DNA from: Chloroflexia bacterium
GTDB taxonomy: Bacteria > Chloroflexota > Chloroflexia > Thermomicrobiales > UBA6265
Length of the DNA: 13,986 nucleotides
Assembly: GCA_030430125.1 (NCBI GenBank)
Contig: JAUIGA010000039.1
Location: forward strand, 1-13,986
Direction: 5' to 3'
The position numbers and the translations under genes were made by a program. The notes under the pieces were generated by a model, which was not told where the DNA came from, ran no database searches, and saw only the letters and a program-made list of their open reading frames with translations. Positions 1-6,694 of this stretch are shown in pieces (within the stretch, counting starts at the first letter, position 1; each line of letters starts with the position of its first letter).

Positions 1-83
1 CGCTGCCGCAGGTGGAGATGCCGAACCGGGAAGGGTTCACCAGCCCCGATCCGAGGCCAGATGTGGACAACAGCGGCAGCTAG
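1..83 (+). CDS. C-terminal tail of an unidentified protein (5' truncated)
   Basis: An open frame enters from the left edge, is read from base 3, and ends at TAG 81-83. The last 26 residues run from LPQVEMPNREGFTSPDPRPD to VDNSGS and are polar, proline- and aspartate-rich, like a disordered C-terminal tail. A strong hairpin follows at 131-157, which fits a gene end. The family cannot be recognised. A terminase could be guessed from the portal gene at 687, but nothing in these residues supports it. Confidence 0.5.
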   Translation, partial: LPQVEMPNREGFTSPDPRPDVDNSGS

Positions 84-130
84 CATGCCGTCGCCGATTC
101 CCTGACACCAACGCATGCGCGATGACGCTG

Positions 131-157
131 CCCGCGCCGGAAAATTGCCGGCGCGGG
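131..157 (+). terminator. Hairpin terminator, 10-bp perfect stem
   Basis: Arms CCCGCGCCGG (131-140) and CCGGCGCGGG (148-157) are perfectly complementary around the loop AAAATTG. TCTTTC follows on the plus strand, a short pyrimidine tract, so it should end the left-edge gene. It also lies just beyond the stop of the minus-strand gene at 162-446 and may act in both directions. Confidence 0.75.
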
Positions 158-161
158 TCTT

Positions 162-446
162 TCACACGATCAGCCTAGACAACGTGACGATCGCGCCGAA
201 GAGCCAGATGCCAACCGGGATGGCCAGGCGTTCCGCCCACCGTCGCCGGTCCAGATCCCTGGCGTGGTGAATTCGCAGCCCCATGACGACGATCACGGGG
301 AGAAAGAACAGCAGGACATCAGCCCAGCCGATCCACAGCGAGATCACCGACAGCAGCATGGCGAAGCCAAGCAACCAATACATCGCTTGTTCCGACGGTC
401 GTTCCTGGAACCATTCCACAACAGGATTCTCACACTTCACGGTCAC
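162..446 (-). CDS. Small hypothetical membrane protein
   Basis: A 94-residue frame starts at GTG (446-444) and stops at TGA. After a polar N-terminus of about 20 residues there are two closely spaced hydrophobic stretches (about 22-40 and 43-57), a basic loop (HHARDLDRRRWAERLA), and a third hydrophobic stretch at 72-92. The basic loop between membrane segments suggests a cytoplasmic loop. No convincing ribosome site precedes the GTG, and an internal ATG at residue 22 (MYWLLGF) is an alternative start. It is the only long sensible frame here and it ends beside the hairpin at 131-157. No family is recognised and no function is proposed. Confidence 0.5.
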   Translation of the reverse strand: MTVKCENPVVEWFQERPSEQAMYWLLGFAMLLSVISLWIGWADVLLFFLPVIVVMGLRIHHARDLDRRRWAERLAIPVGIWLFGAIVTLSRLIV

Positions 447-686
447 AGCGCATCAGGAGCAGGTGTTGGTGCAGCGACACTGGCCGTTGATTCCGCCCCA
501 ACCTGCACGTTCACGTGATCGCCCCCTGATTTGGATCGCATCCAGGGATTCCATGCTGCTCACTGATACGACCTGATTTCGTGTGTACGCACCATAGCAG
601 CGCATCTGAATCTGTCAATGGCGGCCAAAATTCGTGCCGGATATCGACGAACCCCGAATCCGCATTCACCGAAAGGACATCGCCCC

Positions 687-2081
687 ATGCTCCTCTCCGG
701 CCCGTGGCCGGCGCGCCGGTACGGTGACGACGCCTCGCCCGACCCCGACGCCTGGCCCGACGGCACGTTGACGACCGGCGACGCCGACCGCTTCGCGCGG
801 TACGCCGACCTGCGCGCCTTCTACGACGGCGATCAGTGGCTGGGTCGCGCGCAGCGGCACGAGACGCGACTTGTGTTCAACTACGCGCGCTCGCTGATCC
901 GCAAGACCAGCAGCTATGTGTTTCCGGCGCCGGTGCGGTTCTCCGTCACACCAGACACCGACAGCGCGGACGCCCGAGACGCCGCCAACCGGGTCGAGCG
1001 GTTGCTTGCGGCGACGATCTCGACGCTCCAGCTCGACCAGCTCGACCTGGCGCTGGCGACCGACGCCGCCGTGATCGGTGACGCGGCAATGAAGGTCACC
1101 TGGGACGCCGCACGGCGTCGGCCCCGCGTCGTCGCGGTCGACCCGGCCGCGCTCGTCGTCCGGCACGAAGCCGGTGATCCGTGGTCGATCAGCACCGTGT
1201 ACCACGCCTATGGGCAAACGGGCCGGGAGATCGAACGGCTGGTCACGCAGGATCAGGCGAGCCGGCTGGCACTCGATGCGAACCGCGCCTATCCGGTTGT
1301 CGAGACCTGGAGCGAGTCACGCTGGCGACTGGCGGTGGCCGGGCAGGACGTGGTCGACGCCCCCAACCCCTACGGCTGGATTCCGTACGTGCTGGCGACG
1401 AACGATCCGCTGCCGGGGTCTGTGTGGGGGATGTCCGACCTGACCGACCTGATCGATACCTGCCGCGAGCTCAACCGGCGGATGACGGTGCTCTCCCGCG
1501 TGCTGGAGCTGTCCGGCGCGCCGATCGCGGTGCTGGAGAACGTCGATGGCTCGGAGGGGATCAGTGTCGGTCCGGGTGCAAAGTGGGAGCTGCCGGAGGG
1601 CGCGAAGGCGTACCTGCTCGACCTGCTGCAGGGCGGCGGCGCGGACACGCACATCGCCTACATCGACCTCCTCTACCGCGCGCTGCACGATTTGAGCGAG
1701 ACGCCGCGCACCGCATTCGGAGATTCGGGTCGCGACCTCTCCGGGGCGGCGCTGGAGGTGGAGATCCAGCCGCTGGTGCAGAAGGTCAACCGGAAGCGGC
1801 GGACGTGGAATGCCGTCTACACGCAGCGCAATGCGATGCTGCTCGACCTGATGGAGCGATTCGGTGGCGACGCCATCGACGGCCTGCGGCAGACGACGGC
1901 GATCTGGCCGCCGGTGCTGCCGAGCGACCGGGACAGCGCGGTGCGAAACGCGGTTGCGCTGGTGGGGACCGGGATCCAGAGCCGCCGTGGCGCGATGGCG
2001 AGCCTCGGCGAGGAGGATCCCGACGCGGAGCTGGCACGACTCCGGGAGGAGGGACACGCGTTCCGGGTGGCGCTGCCGTGA
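687..2081 (+). CDS. Phage portal protein, SPP1 gp6-like family
   Basis: 464 residues. The portal is the dodecameric ring at the phage capsid vertex through which DNA is packaged. Recognisable features are the N-terminal segment LRAFYDGDQWLGRAQRHETR, the following NYARSLIRKTSSYVFPAPVRF, and a central region on helical-wing lines (LTDLIDTCRELNRRMTVLSR; LSETPRTAFGDSGRDLSGAA; KVNRKRRTWNAVYTQRNAML), as in the SPP1 portal family. The length is close to the family's roughly 450-500 residues, so the protein looks intact. The ATG at 687 is chosen because GAAAGGA lies at 671-677. The frame is open back to 618, but that ATG has no ribosome site. No large terminase, MuF, scaffold or capsid gene adjoins it, so it is either a prophage remnant or a domesticated gene. 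Family confidence is good and role confidence is low. Confidence 0.85.
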   Translation: MLLSGPWPARRYGDDASPDPDAWPDGTLTTGDADRFARYADLRAFYDGDQWLGRAQRHETRLVFNYARSLIRKTSSYVFPAPVRFSVTPDTDSADARDAANRVERLLAATISTLQLDQLDLALATDAAVIGDAAMKVTWDAARRRPRVVAVDPAALVVRHEAGDPWSISTVYHAYGQTGREIERLVTQDQASRLALDANRAYPVVETWSESRWRLAVAGQDVVDAPNPYGWIPYVLATNDPLPGSVWGMSDLTDLIDTCRELNRRMTVLSRVLELSGAPIAVLENVDGSEGISVGPGAKWELPEGAKAYLLDLLQGGGADTHIAYIDLLYRALHDLSETPRTAFGDSGRDLSGAALEVEIQPLVQKVNRKRRTWNAVYTQRNAMLLDLMERFGGDAIDGLRQTTAIWPPVLPSDRDSAVRNAVALVGTGIQSRRGAMASLGEEDPDAELARLREEGHAFRVALP

Positions 2082-2196
2082 GGTGGAAAATGACCCGGGA
2101 ACGCGGGCGACGCCGCGGTCGATGATAGACTCAGCGCCATCGACCTCCAGGCGCCGCGCACCCGGCGTGACACCCCATCGGGCACGGGAGAAACCG

Positions 2197-2475
2197 ATGA
2201 CGTACGATCCGCACGACACGCGCAGGATACCGGTCGGTACGCAGGTGATAGCGCTCAACGGCGAGGTCCTGGGCACGGTGCGCGAGATCCACGCGCACTA
2301 CCTCCTCATCGACCAGCCGGGTCGACACCTCGATCTCGACGTGCCCGTCCATGCGATTCGGGAATACACGGGCGACGCGCTGCACCTCTCCATCAACCGG
2401 GAGGCGACAACCGAGGTCGACCACGAGGAAACGGTGCATCGACATGTGGACGACGCGCCAGCGCCCGAGGCGTGA
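2197..2475 (+). CDS. PRC-barrel / DUF2171-like small protein
   Basis: 92 residues from ATG 2197, with GGGAG at 2186-2190. The first 65 or so residues read as a small beta barrel: IPVGTQVIALNGEVLGTVRE, then HYLLIDQPGRHLDLDVPVHAIREYTGDALHLSI. The G-x-x-V...G.V..I pattern followed by a two-strand 'hlDvPvhAI' section is what PRC-barrel or DUF2171-type proteins show. The tail is acidic with histidines (EVDHEETVHRHVDDAPAPEA). Such proteins are often soluble stress or membrane-associated adaptors. No specific role can be read here. It follows the portal gene by 115 bases with its own ribosome site, and the hairpin at 2606-2640 lies beyond it. Confidence 0.75.
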   Translation: MTYDPHDTRRIPVGTQVIALNGEVLGTVREIHAHYLLIDQPGRHLDLDVPVHAIREYTGDALHLSINREATTEVDHEETVHRHVDDAPAPEA

Positions 2476-2605
2476 TTCCGGGTCGAAGCAAGCCCATCCG
2501 GGTCGTGTCTGCCGATCATCCCATGCCGACCTCGGAACTGGTGACGCCTGTTGTCCGCCCCCACGGCGGCTTTGCCGCCCGGTTTCCTGCGCGGTGACTA
2601 CACAG

Positions 2606-2640
2606 CGAAGGGCGGCCCCGATGGATGAGGCCGCCCTTCG
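2606..2640 (+). terminator. Hairpin terminator between convergent genes, 12-bp stem
   Basis: CGAAGGGCGGCC (2606-2617) pairs perfectly with GGCCGCCCTTCG (2629-2640) around an 11-base loop. There is no T tract on either side. Its position between the ends of the plus-strand gene at 2475 and the minus-strand operon ending at 2660 suggests a bidirectional terminator. A smaller GGCGGC-TTT-GCCGCC hairpin lies at 2565-2579. Confidence 0.65.
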
Positions 2641-2659
2641 TGCAACTGGTTCGGCGCGC

Positions 2660-2905
2660 TCAGGCGGCCGAATGGGATTGACGAACGGGTTCCGCGCCGG
2701 GAACCGGCAATGCCGGCACGCCGCGACTGCCGGGGTCGAGTCGTGTTCCCAGCGCGACGAGGAATCGGGCTGCCGCCCGGCGCGTCGTCGAGACGGCGTG
2801 TCCCGGCTCTCGATCGACCTGTGACAGGCGCTGATGGCGCGCGTAATCGCGAAGCATCTGGTCGTGCACGATCCGGATCATTTCGGAGCTCTGAATCGGG
2901 TTCAT
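2660..2905 (-). CDS. Small helical protein, third gene of the isochorismatase-like operon
   Basis: 81 residues from ATG (2905-2903), preceded on the minus strand by AGGAG about 10 bases upstream. Upstream in-frame codons exist but lie inside the preceding gene, and the ribosome site decides the start. The sequence is basic and predicted helical: MIRIVHDQMLRDYARHQRLS, then a linker, then TTRRAAARFLVALGTRL, ending in a Pro/Gly-rich tail. The segment RRAAARFLVALG aligns with RQRAGRTLVRFG in the upstream neighbour (2928-3164), so the two may be diverged duplicates. It lies 22 bases after that gene and is probably co-transcribed. There is no membrane segment, signal or cysteine. The function is unknown. 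Confidence 0.7.
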   Translation of the reverse strand: MNPIQSSEMIRIVHDQMLRDYARHQRLSQVDREPGHAVSTTRRAAARFLVALGTRLDPGSRGVPALPVPGAEPVRQSHSAA

Positions 2906-2927
2906 GTGGTGACGTCTCCTGAGACTG

Positions 2928-3164
2928 TTATCTAGAGCGACCCGCCAGGCTGGGAGTCGGGCCGGCGAGGTGTGGATTGAGATCGGCGGGATGTTCCGCC
3001 CGGCACCCTTCGACCCAACGGCCGAACCGCACCAGGGTTCGCCCGGCACGCTGCCGGGCCGATTCCCGATCAAGCTCGTGGGGAGGATGAGCCGCCAGGG
3101 AACGCAGATACTCTTGACGATCCTCAACGAGACGGGGCATGGACTGGAGCTCAAAATCGAACAT
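2928..3164 (-). CDS. Small helical protein, second gene of the isochorismatase-like operon
   Basis: 78 residues from ATG (3164-3162), with AAGGAG eight bases upstream on the minus strand. The ATG shares one base with the TAA of the upstream isochorismatase-like gene (TAATG), a classical translational-coupling arrangement. The sequence is charged and helical: MPRLVEDRQEYLRSLAAHPP, HELDRESARQRAGRTLVRFG, RWVEGCRAEHPADLNPHLAG. It has one cysteine and no signal or membrane segment. The pattern R-x-LV-x-D...LDRE...R-x-RA-x-R-x-LV-x-x-G resembles the neighbouring protein at 2660-2905. It may be a small cytoplasmic binding partner of the pseudo-hydrolase, but only the coupling supports this. The family is not recognised. 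Confidence 0.75.
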   Translation of the reverse strand: MFDFELQSMPRLVEDRQEYLRSLAAHPPHELDRESARQRAGRTLVRFGRWVEGCRAEHPADLNPHLAGPTPSLAGRSR

Positions 3165-3745
3165 TATGCCGCTCCTTGCAGGACTGCGACCGAGAAGGTC
3201 GCCTCGTCGTGCGACACCACCTCGACAACGCGGCCGGGGTACTCCAAAAACGCGAGTTCGGCGTTTGCGTGAGATACGACCTGCTGGGCGGAGACGCCGA
3301 TTCCGGCCCAGGCGGTATCGGATGTCGTGTGGCAATCGCCCGCCAGCGTGACATGCCACCCTTCGGCGATCGCCCGGTGGACGGTGGCCCGGATCGCGCC
3401 ATCGGTCCGTGCCCCGGCGATGACAAGATGGGTGATATCCATGCTGTCGAGGATGTCGGCCAGCGACGTGCTGGCGAAGGCATCGGGATAGTGGCTCGAC
3501 ACCACCCATTCCCCCGGCTGCGGGGCGACACGGGTATCGGGGCGCGAGTTCTCGACGGCCGTCGACGATCGGACCGATGCGTCCCGCTGGACATGGACCA
3601 CCGGGACGTCTTCGTGGCGGGCACGGTGCGCCAGCGCCGCGATGCGATCGACGACTCCGGCACCGTCCCAGGCGTCCTCGCTGGCCGCTTCGTGCAGGTC
3701 AATCACGATCAGCGCCGACCGTCCTGTCATTCGCAATCCAACCAT
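3164..3745 (-). CDS. Isochorismatase-like cysteine hydrolase family protein, probably catalytically inactive
   Basis: 193 residues from ATG (3745-3743), with AGGAG seven bases upstream. A later ATG (MTGRSAL, residue 6) lacks a ribosome site. The fold signature is clear: SALIVIDLHEA (catalytic Asp at D16), VPVVHVQRDA, GEWVVSSHYPDAF, then LVIAGARTDGAIRATVHRAI and GWHVTLAGDCHTTSD. In the family the catalytic triad is Asp-Lys-Cys. The Lys position (in 'vivKhrysAF') is S84 here, and the Cys position (in 'T-x-x-C-V') is A117. C138 lies at the 'edA' strand and is not the nucleophile. The enzyme therefore looks dead for nicotinamidase- or isochorismatase-type hydrolysis and may bind a ligand instead. 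It is the first gene of a three-gene operon divergent from the WYL regulator. Confidence 0.85.
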   Translation of the reverse strand: MVGLRMTGRSALIVIDLHEAASEDAWDGAGVVDRIAALAHRARHEDVPVVHVQRDASVRSSTAVENSRPDTRVAPQPGEWVVSSHYPDAFASTSLADILDSMDITHLVIAGARTDGAIRATVHRAIAEGWHVTLAGDCHTTSDTAWAGIGVSAQQVVSHANAELAFLEYPGRVVEVVSHDEATFSVAVLQGAA

Positions 3746-3880
3746 TGTGGCGCTCCTGTTCGGTCGCGGGCGACCATGAAAATCTCCGATTCGGGGATGG
3801 CTCGTGGGGTGTTTCCCACTGCTGTTATGCTAGCCTCGAACCCGGTCAGGACGGGTCCGCATTGGGACTCAATTCGATCA

Positions 3881-3897
3881 TTCGTTCTATGTACGAA
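3881..3897. promoter_or_regulatory. Inverted repeat in the divergent WYL / isochorismatase-like intergenic region
   Basis: TTCGT (3881-3885) and ACGAA (3893-3897) form a 17-base inverted repeat in the 246-base gap between the divergent genes at 3745 and 3992. It could be the operator of the WYL regulator. The rest of this gap has no gene. A TTGGGA...TTCTAT pair (3862 onward) is a weak plus-strand promoter candidate overlapping the repeat, and a TGTTATGCT extended -10 is seen near 3830. None of these is strong. Confidence 0.3.
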
Positions 3898-3991
3898 CAT
3901 CACGATCGGGAACGCCCGACGCACGGTCGGCGGTGCGAGCGAACGGCAACTGTCGGTCGCTCGTGGCGATGCGCCCCATGGGGAAACGACG

Positions 3992-4960
3992 ATGGATGCA
4001 ACCCGACCCGCAAGCCGGATCCTGGCGATGCTGGAGCTGCTGCAGGACATGCCCGGCATCACCGGTCCGCAGTTGGCCGACCGTCTCGGCGTCAGCAGCC
4101 GCACCGTGCGCCGATATGTCGGTGCGCTGCAGGAGATGGGGATCCCGGTCGAACCGATGCCGGGGCGATATGGCGGCTATCGGCTGATCTCGGGGTTCCG
4201 GTTGCCGCCCCTGATGTTCAGCGCCGACGAGGCGATCGGGCTGGTGCTGGCGATCGTCGCCGCGCGGCCGAAGGGCGTCGCCGGCACCGACCACCCGGCC
4301 GAACGCGCCATCTCGAAGATCGAACGGGTGCTGTCGCCCGACCTTGCCCGGAAGATCAGCGAAATCCGGGAGGGTGTGCTGATGCCGACCGGGTTGTGGG
4401 ACGCGGACGCCGTCTTCCCCGATCCGGATGTGTTGAGCACGCTGACGCACGCGACGCTGACCGGGCATCGCATCTGGATGCGATACAGCAGCCGGGAGCG
4501 CGAGGAAACGGCGCGCGAGGTCGACCCCTACGGCGTGGTGGCGCTGTTCGGGCGCTGGTACCTGCACGGATACTGCCACCTGCGGAACGACAAGCGGACA
4601 TTCCGGGTGGATCGCATCCGCCGGACCGACCTGCTGCCGGCCACGTTCGATCGGCCCGACGGCATCGATGCGCTGGAGGCGGTCGAAGCGTCGCTGGCGC
4701 TGTCGCGCGGATGGCGGGTAGTGGTGAAGGTGCATGCGCCCATCGCCGAGGTGCGCCGGCACGTGCCAAGCGCGCTGGCGGTACTGGAGGGCGACGGGCC
4801 ACGCTGCACGATCCTGCGCGCGAGTGCCGACGATCCGGACTGGTTCGCCTGGCGGCTGATGGACGTGCCCTTCGAGATGACCGTCGTCGAGCCGGCCGAG
4901 CTGCGCGAGGCGTTCGGGCGGATCGGGGCGCGGATGCAGGCGGTGGCTGGCAGGGCCTAG
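3992..4960 (+). CDS. WYL-domain transcriptional regulator (YafY type)
   Basis: 322 residues. The N-terminus is a DeoR-like winged helix: RILAMLELLQDMPGITGPQL, then ADRLGVSSRTVRRYVGALQE and a wing with GRYGGYRL (about 1-65). The middle and C-terminal part is the WYL region: GHRIWMRYSSREREETAREV, DPYGVVALFGRWYLHGYCHL and KRTFRVDRIRRTDLLPATF. This is followed by a WCX-type C-terminal extension ending GRIGARMQAVAGRA. WYL proteins bind small ligands or nucleic acid and often repress or activate a neighbouring gene set. The ATG at 3992 is chosen because the helix-turn-helix begins right after it; the upstream GGGGAAA is a weak ribosome site. It diverges from the isochorismatase-like operon, its likeliest target. 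A second copy of the last 14 codons lies at 8276-8323. Confidence 0.9.
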   Translation: MDATRPASRILAMLELLQDMPGITGPQLADRLGVSSRTVRRYVGALQEMGIPVEPMPGRYGGYRLISGFRLPPLMFSADEAIGLVLAIVAARPKGVAGTDHPAERAISKIERVLSPDLARKISEIREGVLMPTGLWDADAVFPDPDVLSTLTHATLTGHRIWMRYSSREREETAREVDPYGVVALFGRWYLHGYCHLRNDKRTFRVDRIRRTDLLPATFDRPDGIDALEAVEASLALSRGWRVVVKVHAPIAEVRRHVPSALAVLEGDGPRCTILRASADDPDWFAWRLMDVPFEMTVVEPAELREAFGRIGARMQAVAGRA

Positions 4961-5011
4961 CCGCTCACCCGCAACCAGGGTCGGGTGCATTGCCCGCAAT
5001 GTGGGTGGTCA

Positions 5012-5608
5012 CTAGTCGATCGGTCGCAGGCCCGTGGTTATGAAAATAGCCAACGCAAGCACAACCAAGCTGACGTCCGATCCCCAGCGTAGGTGAGGGT
5101 ACGAGAGGAGGAGGTCGTTCTGTTGCAAAGTAGCACGCTGGCCAAGGCGAGTGTGCACGAACAGCCCGACGCCCATGATGGCGCGGGAGAAGCCGTAGGT
5201 CCCGTAAATCAGGGCCCCTAGAGACGGGGAAGCAAGCACAAAGGACATCGTCGGAATGATGTACCAAAGCCAGAACCCAATGCGTATGGTAAATCCTGCC
5301 CCTAGCAACGCGCCAGTACAGAAACCCCACACCAAGGGGTGGCACTGCGCGAGCGCCTTGGACGACGTGCGATCGAATTGCAGGATGCGGCTCCCCGGCC
5401 TAGCAAGGGAAGTGCCTCCAACTGCAATCCCAAGACCAGCGACGCCGAACAGCACCAGCGTTCCCGATCTGACATCGAGCAGATGCGACCCCAACCAGCC
5501 GAGCAGACCGCCCATCACGCCACCCGCAACCGAACCGCCGAGCAGGAAGGAAAACATGCCGAGCAGATAGCCGACCGTCGTGTTCGAGATGCGTTGGGCG
5601 GAACTCAC
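5012..5608 (-). CDS. Polytopic membrane protein, main part of an interrupted gene at the end of the mau-like operon
   Basis: This open frame would start at GTG (5608) and encode 198 residues, but no ribosome site precedes that GTG. The same frame continues upstream through an in-frame TGA (5635-5633) into a 29-codon segment with its own ATG at 5722, so the GTG is probably not the original start. Hydrophobic segments are at about 11-42 (glycine-rich, VAGGVMGGLLGWLG), 50-68, 91-112, 116-135 and 179-194. Cysteines are at 89 and 97. The part from WGFCTGALLGAGFTIRIGFW to YGFSRAIMGV recalls membrane proteins found beside MauE/thioredoxin genes, and by position MauF, but the match is from memory and weak. 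The stop lies 51 bases from the convergent WYL gene. Confidence 0.65.
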   Translation of the reverse strand: MSSAQRISNTTVGYLLGMFSFLLGGSVAGGVMGGLLGWLGSHLLDVRSGTLVLFGVAGLGIAVGGTSLARPGSRILQFDRTSSKALAQCHPLVWGFCTGALLGAGFTIRIGFWLWYIIPTMSFVLASPSLGALIYGTYGFSRAIMGVGLFVHTRLGQRATLQQNDLLLSYPHLRWGSDVSLVVLALAIFITTGLRPID

Positions 5609-5632
5609 GATTCCGTAGCTGGTGTTGGGCCC

Positions 5633-5722
5633 TCAGGGGATGCCCATCTGCAAGATACCGACCACCAACGCGGTACCTACACTCAGCGTGGCAAGCACAG
5701 TATCGGCGGAGAGGACTGTCAT
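5633..5722 (-). pseudogene. 5' part of the interrupted membrane protein gene (29 codons to in-frame TGA)
   Basis: The ATG at 5722-5720 is two bases after the TAA of the upstream gene (TAACGATG), with GGAGG 12 bases upstream inside that gene. It encodes 29 residues (MTVLSADTVLATLSVGTALV, VGILQMGIP), a single hydrophobic segment, then TGA at 5635-5633. After the TGA the same frame reads GPNTSYGIV and runs without another stop for 207 codons as the membrane protein at 5012-5608. The intact product would be about 236 residues. A nonsense mutation, sequencing error or read-through are all possible. TGG (Trp) or CGA (Arg) are one change away from TGA. Confidence 0.6.
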
Positions 5723-5724
5723 CG

Positions 5725-6672
5725 TTATGCTGTGCCTCCGTGGAGCGACAAGATCCTGCCAGATGCACAATCGATCACCACTCCTTTCCAGACGCCCCGC
5801 CACGCTAGCCTGGTCTCCTCGTCCACCATCAGGAAGAAGAACTGCACGCCAGCCAAACCTTCCACAGTCCCGCCTTCCGGGCCAACTGTGGTGGGCACCG
5901 TATTCGACCAATAGAGTTCCAAGGGGATGAGCACCCAATCCGAAGCAAGTTGATCGGTGATCCATTTCGGAAATGACGTCGCGTCACCTCGCTGGAGTAC
6001 GTCACCGTTCGGCATGAGGAAGCTGTACTCACCCAGCCTCACGATGTCGATGAGATCTTCTCCAGTGGGTGTGTACAACTGCGCCCGGATCGCGGGCGCA
6101 TCACCCTCGCCAATCGCCGTTAGCAGGGCACTCACGGGTTGTGTCACTTGCTCAGCGGTGCAAGTTGAATCAGATGCCTGGATGCCATCGTGGCCCACCA
6201 CGGGGAACGCTGGTTCGTGCAAAGTGATCCGGCCGAAAGTGTCGGTCGAACAATTGACTGATGCGACCAACTGGTACTGACGTTGGCTGCCCTCGTCTAT
6301 CGACCGCATCATCGGTTGCACGACATACGACCAGGCACCAGGATCGCGTCCAGAGGCATACACGGCTGCGTCCTCCTGCTGCGGAATCGCCAGGACATCC
6401 TTTTCTGCGGGTCGGTGCGCAATGTACTCCACCGGATTTGTGACAGCGCCACGAGCCAATTCTCCCTCGGGGTCGGATATGGCTAGGACGCCATCGTCAA
6501 GGAGGGGTATCAGGCTCGGTTCGCCCAGGTTCCAGGCGGCGACGAATGCGGCGACCGCATCTGCTATATCGCAAGATCCTATTGCGGGCGGAGACGCATT
6601 CAACCCAAGAGGAAGAGGTCCAAGGGACATGGTCATTACAATCAGGAGTTGTGCGAACCGTCGCGTGAGCAA
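5725..6672 (-). CDS. Secreted protein with two repeated NTF2-like halves and two cysteine pairs
   Basis: 315 residues from TTG (6672-6670), with GAGGAA six bases upstream. ATGs at residues 13 and 15 lie inside the signal peptide and have no ribosome site. The signal is RRFAQLLIVMTMSLGPLPLG followed by LNA. The mature part is built of two similar halves. Half 1 is C34 ... VAAFVAAWNLGEPSLIPLL ... VASVNC141STDTFGRITL. Half 2 is C171 ... VSALLTAIGEGDAPAIRAQL ... GVVIDC302ASGRILSLH. Each half starts and ends with one cysteine, so one disulfide per half is likely. The 'aF..AwN.Ge...l..ll' opening is typical of SnoaL/NTF2-like folds. The gene lies 22 bases after the cysteine-rich peptide gene in the same operon and may bind that protein. 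No enzymatic motif is seen. Confidence 0.75.
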   Translation of the reverse strand: MLTRRFAQLLIVMTMSLGPLPLGLNASPPAIGSCDIADAVAAFVAAWNLGEPSLIPLLDDGVLAISDPEGELARGAVTNPVEYIAHRPAEKDVLAIPQQEDAAVYASGRDPGAWSYVVQPMMRSIDEGSQRQYQLVASVNCSTDTFGRITLHEPAFPVVGHDGIQASDSTCTAEQVTQPVSALLTAIGEGDAPAIRAQLYTPTGEDLIDIVRLGEYSFLMPNGDVLQRGDATSFPKWITDQLASDWVLIPLELYWSNTVPTTVGPEGGTVEGLAGVQFFFLMVDEETRLAWRGVWKGVVIDCASGRILSLHGGTA

Positions 6673-6694
6673 TGGTGTTCCTCGTTCGCTTCAA

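Noticed and set aside
3577..5043. Long arginine/glycine-rich plus-strand frame over the WYL gene
   Set aside because: It is the shifted frame of the WYL gene and its composition is typical of a GC-rich shadow.
5612..5635. The in-frame TGA as selenocysteine
   Set aside because: The sequence after it has no obvious bacterial SECIS-type hairpin with the proper loop, and no known selenoprotein resembles this membrane protein.
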